This document shows, one piece after another, positions 1 through 8,444 of a stretch of DNA of 27,724 nt. How positions within the stretch are numbered: position 1 is the stretch's first letter; each line of letters opens with the position of its first letter. The stretch is from assembly GCA_900542735.1 (NCBI GenBank), contig UQOS01000015.1:1-27724 (forward strand), in the 5' to 3' direction. The DNA comes from an uncultured Mycoplasmatota bacterium. GTDB taxonomy: Bacteria > Bacillota_I > Bacilli_A > RF39 > UBA660. Under the pieces are notes generated by a model. It had not been told where the DNA came from, made no database searches, and was given only the letters and a program-made list of their open reading frames with translations. Made by a program: the position numbers and the translations under genes.

Positions 1-1092
1 GGTTTAGTAAATCTAGAGTATGATGATATCAAAAAATATGGCTTGGCATTAAAAGAAATTAAATCAGGAGATGTAATTTTGGCATGGACTTATGTTGGAA
101 ATAAAGTAAAACCAAGTCATTTTCCTAATAAGAGTGATGGATATGAAGTAGAAAGTGTTCAATGTAATGGAAAAGAAGCAAAATTTGATAATTATAATTG
201 GAGCTTATCATTACCTGATACGAGTGAAGAAGAAATTACTTGTGAGTTTGTGTTTAGAGATACCCAAACATTAGCTAACAAAATATTATCAAGTAATACT
301 TTGATTACGGATACACCAACTTTAACTACTTCAAGTAATAATACAAGTGATAAAAGTGGATTATATAAATCAACTGCCACCAATACAGGTAAACCTACTT
401 ACTATTTTAGAGGGAATATAGAAAATAACTATGTAAGTTTTGCTGGATTTACTTGGAGAATTGTAAGAATTAACGAAGATGGAACAGTTCGTATCGTAAT
501 GCAAGATGGAATCAATAATAATGCTAATTATGCATTTAATTCTAACTATAATAATTATACATATATGTATTATACAAATAGCCAAGCTAAAACTCAACTT
601 GAAAGTTGGTATCAAACAAATATCGAAAGTAAATCTGATTTAGTTAAAAATGTAGCTAGTGGAGCTTATTATTGTGAACAAGCAAAAGCAAAATGCTCTG
701 ATAGTTATACATCAGGAAATGCTACAATGACTACTTATAATAAATATACTCCAGACTTTAAATGTAGTAGTGATGGAAATGGAAAAGGAGTAGTAAACGC
801 AAGTGTAGGATTACTAAATTATGATGAAGTAGTTTATGCAGGTGGTTATTATGGACAAAGTAATAGTAACTATTATTTATATAATTTAAACATTCATTGG
901 TGGACAATGAGCCCAGCTGGATTTACATCTGGTAATTCGTATGTATGGAACATCCGCGCATCAGGTGATATTTCAGGTAACTATTATGTTGCTAACACTT
1001 CATATCGCCTTCGTCCAGTTTTAAACCTAACAGCTGATACACAAATTACTGGTGGAGATGGTAGCAAAGAAAATCCATTTACAATTGGTTAA
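1..1092 (+). CDS. Large surface protein, 3' part (DUF6273-like C-terminal domain), 5' end outside window
   Basis: The frame is open from base 1 to the TAA at 1090-1092, so this is the C-terminal part of a longer protein; the TTG at 43 is not a convincing start. The first ~95 residues are a small beta-rich module with one cysteine at each end. From about base 319 the protein matches the minus-strand gene at the right edge: a Ser/Thr/Asn-rich linker, then a domain with YYFRGN, FAGFTWRIVRINEDG and YYCEQ, then WWTMSP and RPVLNL near the end. This resembles the DUF6273 type of extracellular domain common in gut Bacillota; the family name is from memory. Composition (Asn, Tyr, Ser, Thr, paired Cys) suggests secretion. 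No anchor is visible at this end, and signal or anchor sequences would lie upstream. Bases 901-1020 are clearly richer in G+C than the rest of the gene. Function unknown; adhesion or ligand binding is inference. Confidence 0.8.
   Translation, partial: GLVNLEYDDIKKYGLALKEIKSGDVILAWTYVGNKVKPSHFPNKSDGYEVESVQCNGKEAKFDNYNWSLSLPDTSEEEITCEFVFRDTQTLANKILSSNTLITDTPTLTTSSNNTSDKSGLYKSTATNTGKPTYYFRGNIENNYVSFAGFTWRIVRINEDGTVRIVMQDGINNNANYAFNSNYNNYTYMYYTNSQAKTQLESWYQTNIESKSDLVKNVASGAYYCEQAKAKCSDSYTSGNATMTTYNKYTPDFKCSSDGNGKGVVNASVGLLNYDEVVYAGGYYGQSNSNYYLYNLNIHWWTMSPAGFTSGNSYVWNIRASGDISGNYYVANTSYRLRPVLNLTADTQITGGDGSKENPFTIG
645..694 (+). repeat. Inverted long-range repeat, left copy (50-bp identical core)
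   Basis: These 50 bases inside the left surface-protein gene are identical to the reverse complement of 27032-27081 inside the right one. One mismatch later the identity continues for another 23 bases. The core sits in a wider region of high identity covering most of the shared domain, so the two genes form inverted repeats about 26 kb apart. Confidence 0.85.
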
Positions 1093-1126
1093 ATTATTAC
1101 AGATATAAATAATAAAAAATTATTAT

Positions 1127-1169
1127 AAAGAATTGATAAATAGTTTTCGTTTATCATTTCTTTTTTTCT
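1127..1169 (+). terminator. Intrinsic terminator after the left surface-protein gene
   Basis: Arms 1127-1140 and 1150-1163 pair at 13 of 14 positions around a short loop, followed by a T-rich run. It closes the surface-protein transcript before the next gene. Confidence 0.8.
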
Positions 1170-1209
1170 TTTGATAGGTTATAATATTATTGATTTGAGG
1201 GGATGCAGG

Positions 1210-2058
1210 TTGGAACTTGTTAAGAAAAATATAAAATTAAAGGTAGAAACAAAAAATTATGGTACTGTTACTATTTATTTAAATGATGAAGAAAATAAAA
1301 TAGGTGATGGTTATTTTGTTACTGCAACAAAACATAGAAAGAAATTAGCTGGTTTTGTTGATTATAATGGTAAAGAAATCATACCACTACAAGAAATGGA
1401 ATTAAAAGAAGAATTTCATAGTAAAGATTATCATAATATTTGCTTTGGTTTTCAAATGCCTAATTGTAATGTATTGGAGTATTATCATGTAAAAAAACAA
1501 AATAATGGAAAATATCGTTTGGTATTAAGAACTTGTTATTCAGATATACCAGCTTTAACTATTCAACAAGTAAAAGAAAATGATGACCTTTGGCTATTTA
1601 AAACTGTTGGTGGTGAAAATGAGGAATACGCTATTTACTCTTTAGAAAAAGAAAAAATTATTACTAATTTTTTTGATGTAATAGATTTTAACATAGGTAG
1701 TAACCCTTATGGACATGTAGCATATTTTTGTAAAGATATAACCGGTATTTATGATGGTGAAAAAGTTGTATATACCTCTATTTGTGGTTTCTTTGATAAA
1801 GATGGTAATTTTTCTAGTCAGATATTAGATGTAGAATCAGGTTTACTATATAGTAGTTATCAATTAGGTATTAATTCTTGTTCAGATTCTTTTTGTGCTT
1901 TTATAAATACCTTAATAACGAAATATAAAAGTGAATACGATGAAAAAGATAGATCTACCCAAGCAATTATTAATCATTTATTTAATGATTATAATGGTTC
2001 AACTCCTCCCAAAAAAGAAGTAGAGAAAAAAGCTAGGATTATTAAGTTTCCTAGTTAG
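1210..2058 (+). CDS. WG-repeat-like protein of unknown function
   Basis: Encodes about 282 residues with no signal peptide or membrane segment. Two stretches, GFVDYNGKEIIP near the N-terminus and CGFFDKDGNF further on, look like degenerate WG-type beta repeats (motif G-F/I-x-D-x-x-G-K-x-I/V-I-P); the rest has the alternating pattern of an all-beta protein, ending in a basic tail. The frame is open back to a TTG at 1171, but a TATAAT-like -10 (about 1181-1186) lies inside that extension. TTG 1210, preceded by GAGGGG and AGG, is therefore the preferred start. mutS starts 19 bp after the stop, so the two are probably co-transcribed. A functional link to repair is not evident. Function not recognised. 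Confidence 0.7.
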   Translation: MELVKKNIKLKVETKNYGTVTIYLNDEENKIGDGYFVTATKHRKKLAGFVDYNGKEIIPLQEMELKEEFHSKDYHNICFGFQMPNCNVLEYYHVKKQNNGKYRLVLRTCYSDIPALTIQQVKENDDLWLFKTVGGENEEYAIYSLEKEKIITNFFDVIDFNIGSNPYGHVAYFCKDITGIYDGEKVVYTSICGFFDKDGNFSSQILDVESGLLYSSYQLGINSCSDSFCAFINTLITKYKSEYDEKDRSTQAIINHLFNDYNGSTPPKKEVEKKARIIKFPS

Positions 2059-2077
2059 GAAGTAAGCAGGTGTAAAA

Positions 2078-4633
2078 ATGAAACGTAGTGAAGTAGATAG
2101 AAGTAAAATATCTCCTATGATGGGGCAATACTTAGATATAAAAGATAAATATGAAGATACTATTATCTTTTTTAGATTAGGTGACTTTTATGAAATGTTT
2201 TTTGAAGATGCTATTTTAGCAAGTCGTGAGTTAGAACTTACTTTAACAGGTAAGAATTGTGGACTTGATGAAAGAGTTCCTATGTGTGGTATTCCATATC
2301 ATGCTTATAAAAGTTATCTAGATAAATTAATTGAAAAAGGTTATAAAGTAGCTATTTGTGAGCAATTAACAGATCCTAAAGAAACAAAAGGAATGGTAGA
2401 AAGAGATGTTATTCAAGTAGTTACTCGTGGTACTATCTTAGATGATAGCTTAAACTCTAAAGATTATAATTACATTGGAAATATCTATGATTTTGATTAC
2501 TGTTATGGTGTTAGTTTAGTAGATGTATCAACAGGGTATTCCTATAGTGTTATTCTAGAACATGATAGCGAGAAATTAGTTAAAGAAATACTTGCTTATA
2601 ATTTAAAAGAAGTAATTGTGAATAATAAGACAGATCGTAATTTAATTAATACTTTACGAGAACAGTATCACATTCTAGTAACAATTCGTGACGATATTTA
2701 TGATGGTGAAGATTATAAATACTTAGTAGAAAATATAAAAGATGTTCGTATTGAAACTACTGTTTTTCATTTACTTTCTTATTTACTAGAAACCAAAAAA
2801 GGAAATCTTTCTCATTTACAAAAAGTAGAGTTAATCGATCATAAGAAACATTTGTCATTCGATGTTCATACAAAGAAGAATTTAGAGTTAGTTGAAACAC
2901 TTCGTAATCGTGATCGTACTTATTCATTACTTTGGCTTTTAGATAAAACAAAAACAGCTATGGGTGGAAGATTTTTAAAAGCAAATATTGAAAATCCATT
3001 AACAGATGTTACAGAAATTAATAGACGATATCATACTATTGAAACATTATTAACTGAGTTTATTTTAAAAGAAGAGTTACGCGATGAACTTGATAAAGTA
3101 TATGATTTAGAACGTCTTTCTAGTAGAATTAGTTATGGTAATAGTAATGCTAGAGATATGATTCAGTTAAAAAACTCTTTGGCTAGTCTACCTAATATTA
3201 AAAGAATCTTAGAAGCAATTCACTATGATAAACAAATAGAAACTTTAAATGATTTAGTAGAGCTTTTAGAAAAATCTATTAATCCTGATAGTCCAATTGG
3301 CTTACATGAGGGTGGACTTATCAAAGAAGGATACAATAGTGAATTAGATGAATTAAAAAGTATTCGAAAAAATAGTAAAGATTTTATTTTAAAGTTAGAA
3401 AATGAAGAAAAAGAAAGAACTGGTATTAAGAATTTAAAAGTTGGTTTTAATAAAGTATTTGGCTATTATATCGAGGTTAGTAAGGGTAATATAAAAGATA
3501 TTAAAGAAGAATTTGGTTGGGTAAGAAAACAAACTCTAACTAGTGCTGAGCGCTATATTACGCCCCTTTTAAAAGAAAAAGAAGATATTATTCTAGGAGC
3601 AGAAGAAAAGATTATTAACTTAGAATATAAATTATTTACAGATATTAGAGAAACTGCCAAGACTTATGTTGGTAGAATTCAAGTAATTTCTAAAGTATTA
3701 GCTGAAATTGATATGTTACTTAGTTTTGCAGTTGTATCAGAAGAAAATAATTATATTAAACCAACAATTACAGAAGAACATATTATTCAAATTAAAGAGG
3801 GAAGACACCCAGTAGTAGAAAAAGTTAGTAAAAAAGAATATGTAGCTAATGATATTTCAATGGGAAAAGATACGAATATTTTATTAATTACAGGACCTAA
3901 TATGGCAGGAAAAAGCACTTATATGAGACAGCTTGCCATTACTGTAATTATGGCACAAATTGGTTGCTTTGTTCCTTGTAAGAGTTGTGTAATTCCTATA
4001 TTTGATTCTATATTTACAAGAATTGGAGCTAGTGATGATTTAGTAAGTGGAGAAAGTACTTTCATGGTAGAAATGAAAGAAGCAAATACCGCTATTCAAA
4101 ATGCTACTGAAAATAGTTTAATTTTATTTGATGAATTAGGTCGTGGTACTGCTACTTATGATGGTATGAGTTTAGCACAATCGATACTTGAGTATATTCA
4201 CGATAAAATTAAAGCAAAGACTTTATTTTCTACTCATTATCATGAATTAACAGTATTAGCAAACACTTTACCACATCTTAGAAATGTTCATGTTAGTGCT
4301 GTAGAGGAAGAAGGGAAAATTACTTTTTTGCATAAAATTAAAAATGGCGCAGTTGATAAAAGTTATGGTATTCATGTAGCTAGTCTTGCTCATTTACCAA
4401 GTGAAGTAATTACTAGAGCAGATGAAATTTTAAATATTTATGAACATAAAAGTACTAAGAAACAAACCTTTACACAGACTAGTTTATTTTTAGATACTGA
4501 TCCTAAAGAAGAAGAAAAAGATATTATTAAAGAAAAACTAGAAAGTATTAATCCATTAGAAATTACGCCAATGGAAGCTCTTAATATTTTATATGAGTTA
4601 AAGAATGAAATGAAGAAGCAGGAAAAGAAATAG
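2078..4633 (+). CDS. mutS: DNA mismatch repair protein MutS
   Basis: Recognises base mismatches and small loops in newly made DNA and starts repair through ATP-driven clamp formation. The 851-residue length is normal for bacterial MutS1. The mismatch-contacting Phe-x-Glu is at F37-Y38-E39 in the segment RLGDFYEMF. The connector, lever and clamp regions follow, and the ABC-type ATPase has Walker A GPNMAGKST at 606-614, the signature region DDLVSGESTFMVEM, Walker B LILFDELGRGT, and the switch histidine in STHYHEL. The tail ends MEALNILYELKNEMKK, as in family members that carry a beta-clamp and dimerisation tail. The start ATG has AGGTG upstream. mutL, often adjacent, is not in the window. Confidence 0.98.
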   Translation: MKRSEVDRSKISPMMGQYLDIKDKYEDTIIFFRLGDFYEMFFEDAILASRELELTLTGKNCGLDERVPMCGIPYHAYKSYLDKLIEKGYKVAICEQLTDPKETKGMVERDVIQVVTRGTILDDSLNSKDYNYIGNIYDFDYCYGVSLVDVSTGYSYSVILEHDSEKLVKEILAYNLKEVIVNNKTDRNLINTLREQYHILVTIRDDIYDGEDYKYLVENIKDVRIETTVFHLLSYLLETKKGNLSHLQKVELIDHKKHLSFDVHTKKNLELVETLRNRDRTYSLLWLLDKTKTAMGGRFLKANIENPLTDVTEINRRYHTIETLLTEFILKEELRDELDKVYDLERLSSRISYGNSNARDMIQLKNSLASLPNIKRILEAIHYDKQIETLNDLVELLEKSINPDSPIGLHEGGLIKEGYNSELDELKSIRKNSKDFILKLENEEKERTGIKNLKVGFNKVFGYYIEVSKGNIKDIKEEFGWVRKQTLTSAERYITPLLKEKEDIILGAEEKIINLEYKLFTDIRETAKTYVGRIQVISKVLAEIDMLLSFAVVSEENNYIKPTITEEHIIQIKEGRHPVVEKVSKKEYVANDISMGKDTNILLITGPNMAGKSTYMRQLAITVIMAQIGCFVPCKSCVIPIFDSIFTRIGASDDLVSGESTFMVEMKEANTAIQNATENSLILFDELGRGTATYDGMSLAQSILEYIHDKIKAKTLFSTHYHELTVLANTLPHLRNVHVSAVEEEGKITFLHKIKNGAVDKSYGIHVASLAHLPSEVITRADEILNIYEHKSTKKQTFTQTSLFLDTDPKEEEKDIIKEKLESINPLEITPMEALNILYELKNEMKKQEKK

Positions 4634-4709
4634 AATTTCCTACTTTTTCTTTTTAAAAGAAGTGACTTTTATTTTAGAGTATGATAAACTTAATAGCAGG
4701 TGATGTATA

Positions 4710-5108
4710 ATGAAAAATAGAAGTGAATTAAGAGAAATTATTATGAAAGTATTGTATCAGGTTTTTATTTTAAAAGAATCTGGCATTGATTTTAAAATTG
4801 ATGATTTAATTAAAGAACAATTAGAAATTGAAAATGATTTTGTGACAGATGCTATCAATACTATTGTGTTAAAGAAAGATGAAATCTATGAATTTGCTAA
4901 TAAATATTTAGATAGTTGGCCAATGGATAGATTAAATAAAGTAGATCAAGCTATTTTAGCTTTAGGTATCTATGAACTTAAATATACAGAAACACCTCCA
5001 GTGGTTGCTATTAATGAAGCTGTAGAATTATCTAAGAAATATAGTGATGAAAAAGTTACCAAAATGATTAATGCTGTACTTGATGAAATCTATCATGAAA
5101 GTGAATAA
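4710..5108 (+). CDS. nusB: Transcription antitermination factor NusB
   Basis: Small all-helical RNA-binding protein that with NusE (S10) binds boxA in rRNA leaders and suppresses early termination. At 132 residues it has the normal length. The C-terminal family signature is clear: DQAILALGIYEL, then PVVAINEAVELSKKYSDEK and a final INAVLDEI helix. The start ATG is preceded by AGGTGATG. It is followed at once by xseA and xseB, the order seen around nusB in many Bacillota (in Bacillus subtilis folD lies between nusB and xseA and is absent here). Confidence 0.95.
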   Translation: MKNRSELREIIMKVLYQVFILKESGIDFKIDDLIKEQLEIENDFVTDAINTIVLKKDEIYEFANKYLDSWPMDRLNKVDQAILALGIYELKYTETPPVVAINEAVELSKKYSDEKVTKMINAVLDEIYHESE

Positions 5109-5112
5109 TATT

Positions 5113-6378
5113 ATGGAAGATAAGTATATTACAGTTAGTCAGTTATCTAGGTATTTAAAATTTAAATTTGATAATGATAATAACTTAGCTAATATTTTTT
5201 TAAAGGGTGAGATTTCTAATTTTAAGCTTCATACGAGAGGACATTTATATTTTACGATAAAAGATGAAAATTCTCGTATTAATGCTATTATGTTTGCATC
5301 TCAAGCAAATAAACTTAATTTTATGCCTAGTGATGGTATGAAAATCATGGTAACAGGTAGAGTGAGTGTATATGAAGCAACAGGTGGTTATCAAATTTAT
5401 GTAGAAGATATGATTCAAGATGGAGTGGGTAATCTTTATATTGAATATGAAAAGCTAAAGAAAAAGCTAGCTAGTGAAGGACTATTTGATGCTAATAAAA
5501 AGAAAAAAATCCCAAAATTTCCAGAAACAATTGGTATTATCACAGCTCCAACAGGTGCCGCTATTAAAGATATTTTATCTACTATTAAAAGACGCTGGCC
5601 AATTACGAAAACAATTTTATTTCCTAGTTTAGTACAAGGAGCTAGCGCAGCACCGGAAATTGTTGCTCAAATTAAAAAAGCAGAAGAATACCCACTTGAT
5701 GTTTTAATTGTTGGTAGAGGTGGAGGAAGTATTGAAGATTTATGGTGCTTTAATGATGAAGAAGTAGCACGAGCTATTTATGAATGTCCTATTCCTATTA
5801 TTTCAGCAGTAGGACACGAAATAGATTTTACGATAGCTGACTATGTAGCTGATTTAAGAGCTCCTACACCAACTGGAGCAGCTGAAATGGCTGTACCAAA
5901 TCAAACTGATTTTTATAATTATATGAGGCAAATTAATCTACGTCTTCATAAAGCTATGAAAAATTATTTAGAAGTAAGTCAAGAAAAATTAGATAATCTT
6001 AGAAATAGTTATATTTTAAAAAATCCTATCTCCATGTATCAAATAAAGGAACAAAAATTCGATACTTTATATGAAAAATTATGTTTGGTTATGAAAAATA
6101 GAATTCAAAATGAAGAGAATGGTTTAACTAGTAAAGTAGAAAAATTACCACTTTTTATTACTCATTTATTAGAACGTAATCAAAATAAATATGTTTCACT
6201 GTTAAACAAATTAGAAATTTTAAATCCACTTCTCACTATTAAACGTGGGTATAGTATTACGAAAATGAATGATAAAGTAATTACTAGTACTTTACAGGTA
6301 AATAAAAATGATTCATTAGAAGTTGAACTGCAAGATGGATTACTACTTACTAGAGTAGAAGAAATTATGAAAAAATAG
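5113..6378 (+). CDS. xseA: Exodeoxyribonuclease VII large subunit
   Basis: Catalytic subunit of exonuclease VII, which degrades single-stranded DNA to oligonucleotides in repair and recombination. About 421 residues. An N-terminal OB-fold (YITVSQLSRYLK, LKGEISNF, GHLYFTIKDE) is followed by the nuclease core with GIITAPTGAAIKDI, VGRGGGSIEDLWCFNDE and SAVGHEIDFTIADYVADLRAPTPTGAAE, then long C-terminal helices that bind XseB. ATG 5113 is chosen because family members start a few residues before the Y-I/V-T-V-S motif and it lies 4 bp after the nusB stop. Upstream in-frame ATGs at 5071 and 5095 would overlap nusB and remain possible. No strong ribosome site is visible, suggesting coupling to nusB. 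Confidence 0.96.
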   Translation: MEDKYITVSQLSRYLKFKFDNDNNLANIFLKGEISNFKLHTRGHLYFTIKDENSRINAIMFASQANKLNFMPSDGMKIMVTGRVSVYEATGGYQIYVEDMIQDGVGNLYIEYEKLKKKLASEGLFDANKKKKIPKFPETIGIITAPTGAAIKDILSTIKRRWPITKTILFPSLVQGASAAPEIVAQIKKAEEYPLDVLIVGRGGGSIEDLWCFNDEEVARAIYECPIPIISAVGHEIDFTIADYVADLRAPTPTGAAEMAVPNQTDFYNYMRQINLRLHKAMKNYLEVSQEKLDNLRNSYILKNPISMYQIKEQKFDTLYEKLCLVMKNRIQNEENGLTSKVEKLPLFITHLLERNQNKYVSLLNKLEILNPLLTIKRGYSITKMNDKVITSTLQVNKNDSLEVELQDGLLLTRVEEIMKK

Positions 6379-6387
6379 GAGGATTTT

Positions 6388-6618
6388 ATGGCAAAAGAAG
6401 AAAAAGAAAAAACTTTTGAGGAAAATTTAGAAAACTTAGAAAAAATCGTAAAAGATTTGGAAAGTGGAAATATTCCTTTAGATGATGCGATTGAAAAGTT
6501 TACAGAAGCTATGAAACTAGCTAAATTATGTGATAATAAACTAAAAAATGCTGAAGAAAAATTAAATAGCATTTTAAATAAAGATGGCAAGTTGGAAGAA
6601 TTTAGTATTGAAGAATAA
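6388..6618 (+). CDS. xseB: Exodeoxyribonuclease VII small subunit
   Basis: Small helical subunit (76 residues) that binds the long C-terminal helices of XseA and is needed for active exonuclease VII. The family motif is present: FEENLENLEKIVKDLESG followed by IPLDDAIEKFTEAMKLAK and a lysine/glutamate-rich second helix. It begins 9 bp after xseA with a perfect AGGAGG site, and the nusB-xseA-xseB unit ends at the hairpin just downstream. Confidence 0.96.
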   Translation: MAKEEKEKTFEENLENLEKIVKDLESGNIPLDDAIEKFTEAMKLAKLCDNKLKNAEEKLNSILNKDGKLEEFSIEE

Positions 6619-6623
6619 TTTTT

Positions 6624-6657
6624 AAAGTAAGTTATGCTTACTTTTTTCTTTTTTTCT
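6624..6657 (+). terminator. Intrinsic terminator after xseB
   Basis: Perfect 8-bp stem AAAGTAAG/CTTACTTT (6624-6631 and 6637-6644) with a 5-base loop and a T-rich tail. Confidence 0.88.
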
Positions 6658-6666
6658 ATTATTTTA

Positions 6667-6675
6667 TGTTATAAT
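6667..6675 (+). promoter_or_regulatory. Extended -10 promoter of the ABC exporter genes
   Basis: TGTTATAAT (TG-n-TATAAT) lies 27 bp before the first ABC gene and directly after the xseB terminator. No good -35 is seen, as is usual for extended -10 promoters. A ribosome site AGGAG follows at 6691-6695. Confidence 0.6.
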
Positions 6676-6701
6676 TTTATTAGAAACAATAGGAGTATAT
6701 T

Positions 6702-8444
6702 ATGTTAAGAGAATATTATCATTTTATTAAAGAATATTTTTTATTAGTGGAACTTAAAATAAAGTATGTTGTGATAGTGATTGTATCAGCACTTTTTGAT
6801 AAAGGATTTTCACTTTTGATTCCTTTTTTTGGTTCTCTTATTATTAGTAGTCTTACTAGTGAAAATGAAATTATGTCATATTTTTATTTATTTTCTTTAT
6901 TTATTACCTATATTTTATATGATATTTCTTTATACATTAACTACAAAGTCTATGGTTTTAATGTGAATTTTTGCTATAACCAGTTAACAACTAAAGTCTT
7001 AAATAAATTAGTAACTGTTGATCATAATTTTACTAGTTCTATTAGTAAAGGAAGACTTATGAATTCTATTAATTCTGATATTATTGATATTGGAGATATG
7101 AATGATAGAATCTCTGAATTAATAACAGGATTAATACAAATTATAGCTCTTTTAGTAATTGTTGGTTTTTATAATATTTATATTGCGATTATTTTTATAT
7201 TGTTTTCAATAATCTATATTATAGTAAGAAATAAAGCTGATAGAAAAATTAATTTTTACTATAATAAAGTAGTAGTACAAGATGATAAATATAGTACCTT
7301 TTTATCTCAAATTGTTTCAGGATTACAAGAAATTAAAACGTTTAGTATGATTTCTAAATTAGAAAGAAAATTAAGTGTAATTCAAAAACAGTTTAATAAA
7401 AATTATACTCTTAAGAGAAAATACATTACTTTAAGAGATAATGATGTAAAAGTAATTTCTTATACATTTCACTTTTTCTTATATTTGTTACTATTAACTC
7501 TAATGATACAAGGAAAAATAGATATTAGTAAATTAGTATTAATGATTGCTTATTATGAATCTTTAATAAACTATATCAATACATTTATTGAATCTACTTC
7601 TGCTATTAGGGAAACAAATACAGCTGTTAATAGAATAAATACTATTCTTAATTATAATTCTAAAGAAATCTTATTTGGAACAGTAGATACAGATGATGTT
7701 TTTGGTATGATAGAATTTAAAAATGTATCTCTAAAAATAAAAGATACTGAAATACTGCACAATATTAATCTAAAAATTAATCATAACGAAGTGGTAGCAA
7801 TCGTAGGAGAAGCAGGTAGTGGTAAAACCATGATGTTTAATTTGTTATTAAGATTATTCGAGCCTACAAAAGGAAAAATACTACTAGATAATATTAATAT
7901 TTATGATTTTTCTAAAGAGGTTTATACTAGTAATGTTTCTGTTGTCAATCAAAAACCTTTTGTATTTAATATGAGTATTCGAAGAAATTTGGATTTTGTA
8001 GATAAAAACATTAAGCATCAAATAGAAGCGTGCAAAAAAGCTGGTATTCATGATTTTATTGAAACGCTTCCTGATGGCTATAATACGATTTTAAGAGAAA
8101 ATGGCAGTAATGTATCAGGTGGACAAAAGCAAATGATTTCTATTGCTAGAACTATTTTATCTGATGCAGAAGTATTACTATTTGACGATATTACTACTTC
8201 CTTAGATCCAGATACCGCTAAATTAGTTCCTAAACTAATTGATAATTTAAAAAAAGACCATACTATTATCATGATTACTAAAAAGCCTGAACTTATGAAA
8301 ACTGCTGATAAAATCGTGGTATTAGATCATGGCAAAATTAACGATATTGGTACACATAAACAATTAACACAAACAAATGAGATTTACCAAATGTTACAGT
8401 CTAGAAAATCACCAAGCAAGATTGGGGTGTTTGACAATGTTTAA
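6702..8444 (+). CDS. ABC exporter half-transporter, subunit with degenerate Walker B and H-loop
   Basis: A 580-residue type IV half-transporter: six-helix membrane domain (about 1-325) fused to an ATPase domain (about 335-580). Walker A is GEAGSGKT at 369-376, and the signature VSGGQ at 471-475 is intact. Two catalytic positions are changed. The Walker B glutamate is aspartate (LLFDD, D496), and the H-loop histidine is lysine (MITKKPE, K527). In heterodimeric exporters (TM287/288, BmrCD) one of the two ATP sites is degenerate in this way, so this subunit should contribute the degenerate site's Walker motifs and the active site's signature. The partner gene overlaps its 3' end by 8 bp. Substrate unknown; a drug, lipid or peptide exporter is inferred from the family only. 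Confidence 0.92.
   Translation: MLREYYHFIKEYFLLVELKIKYVVIVIVSALFDKGFSLLIPFFGSLIISSLTSENEIMSYFYLFSLFITYILYDISLYINYKVYGFNVNFCYNQLTTKVLNKLVTVDHNFTSSISKGRLMNSINSDIIDIGDMNDRISELITGLIQIIALLVIVGFYNIYIAIIFILFSIIYIIVRNKADRKINFYYNKVVVQDDKYSTFLSQIVSGLQEIKTFSMISKLERKLSVIQKQFNKNYTLKRKYITLRDNDVKVISYTFHFFLYLLLLTLMIQGKIDISKLVLMIAYYESLINYINTFIESTSAIRETNTAVNRINTILNYNSKEILFGTVDTDDVFGMIEFKNVSLKIKDTEILHNINLKINHNEVVAIVGEAGSGKTMMFNLLLRLFEPTKGKILLDNINIYDFSKEVYTSNVSVVNQKPFVFNMSIRRNLDFVDKNIKHQIEACKKAGIHDFIETLPDGYNTILRENGSNVSGGQKQMISIARTILSDAEVLLFDDITTSLDPDTAKLVPKLIDNLKKDHTIIMITKKPELMKTADKIVVLDHGKINDIGTHKQLTQTNEIYQMLQSRKSPSKIGVFDNV

Noticed and set aside
1171..1209. Upstream TTG start for the WG-repeat-like protein
   Set aside because: The extension contains a TATAAT-like -10 and lacks a ribosome site, whereas TTG 1210 has one.
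6180..6590. 136-codon minus-strand frame across xseA and xseB
   Set aside because: Ser/Phe-rich composition is typical of an antisense shadow of Lys/Glu-rich genes. xseA and xseB are certain.
8377..8436. Upstream start of the second ABC gene, giving 20 extra residues
   Set aside because: It would lie deep in the first ABC gene without a ribosome site. ATG 8437 has one and begins like a typical half-transporter.
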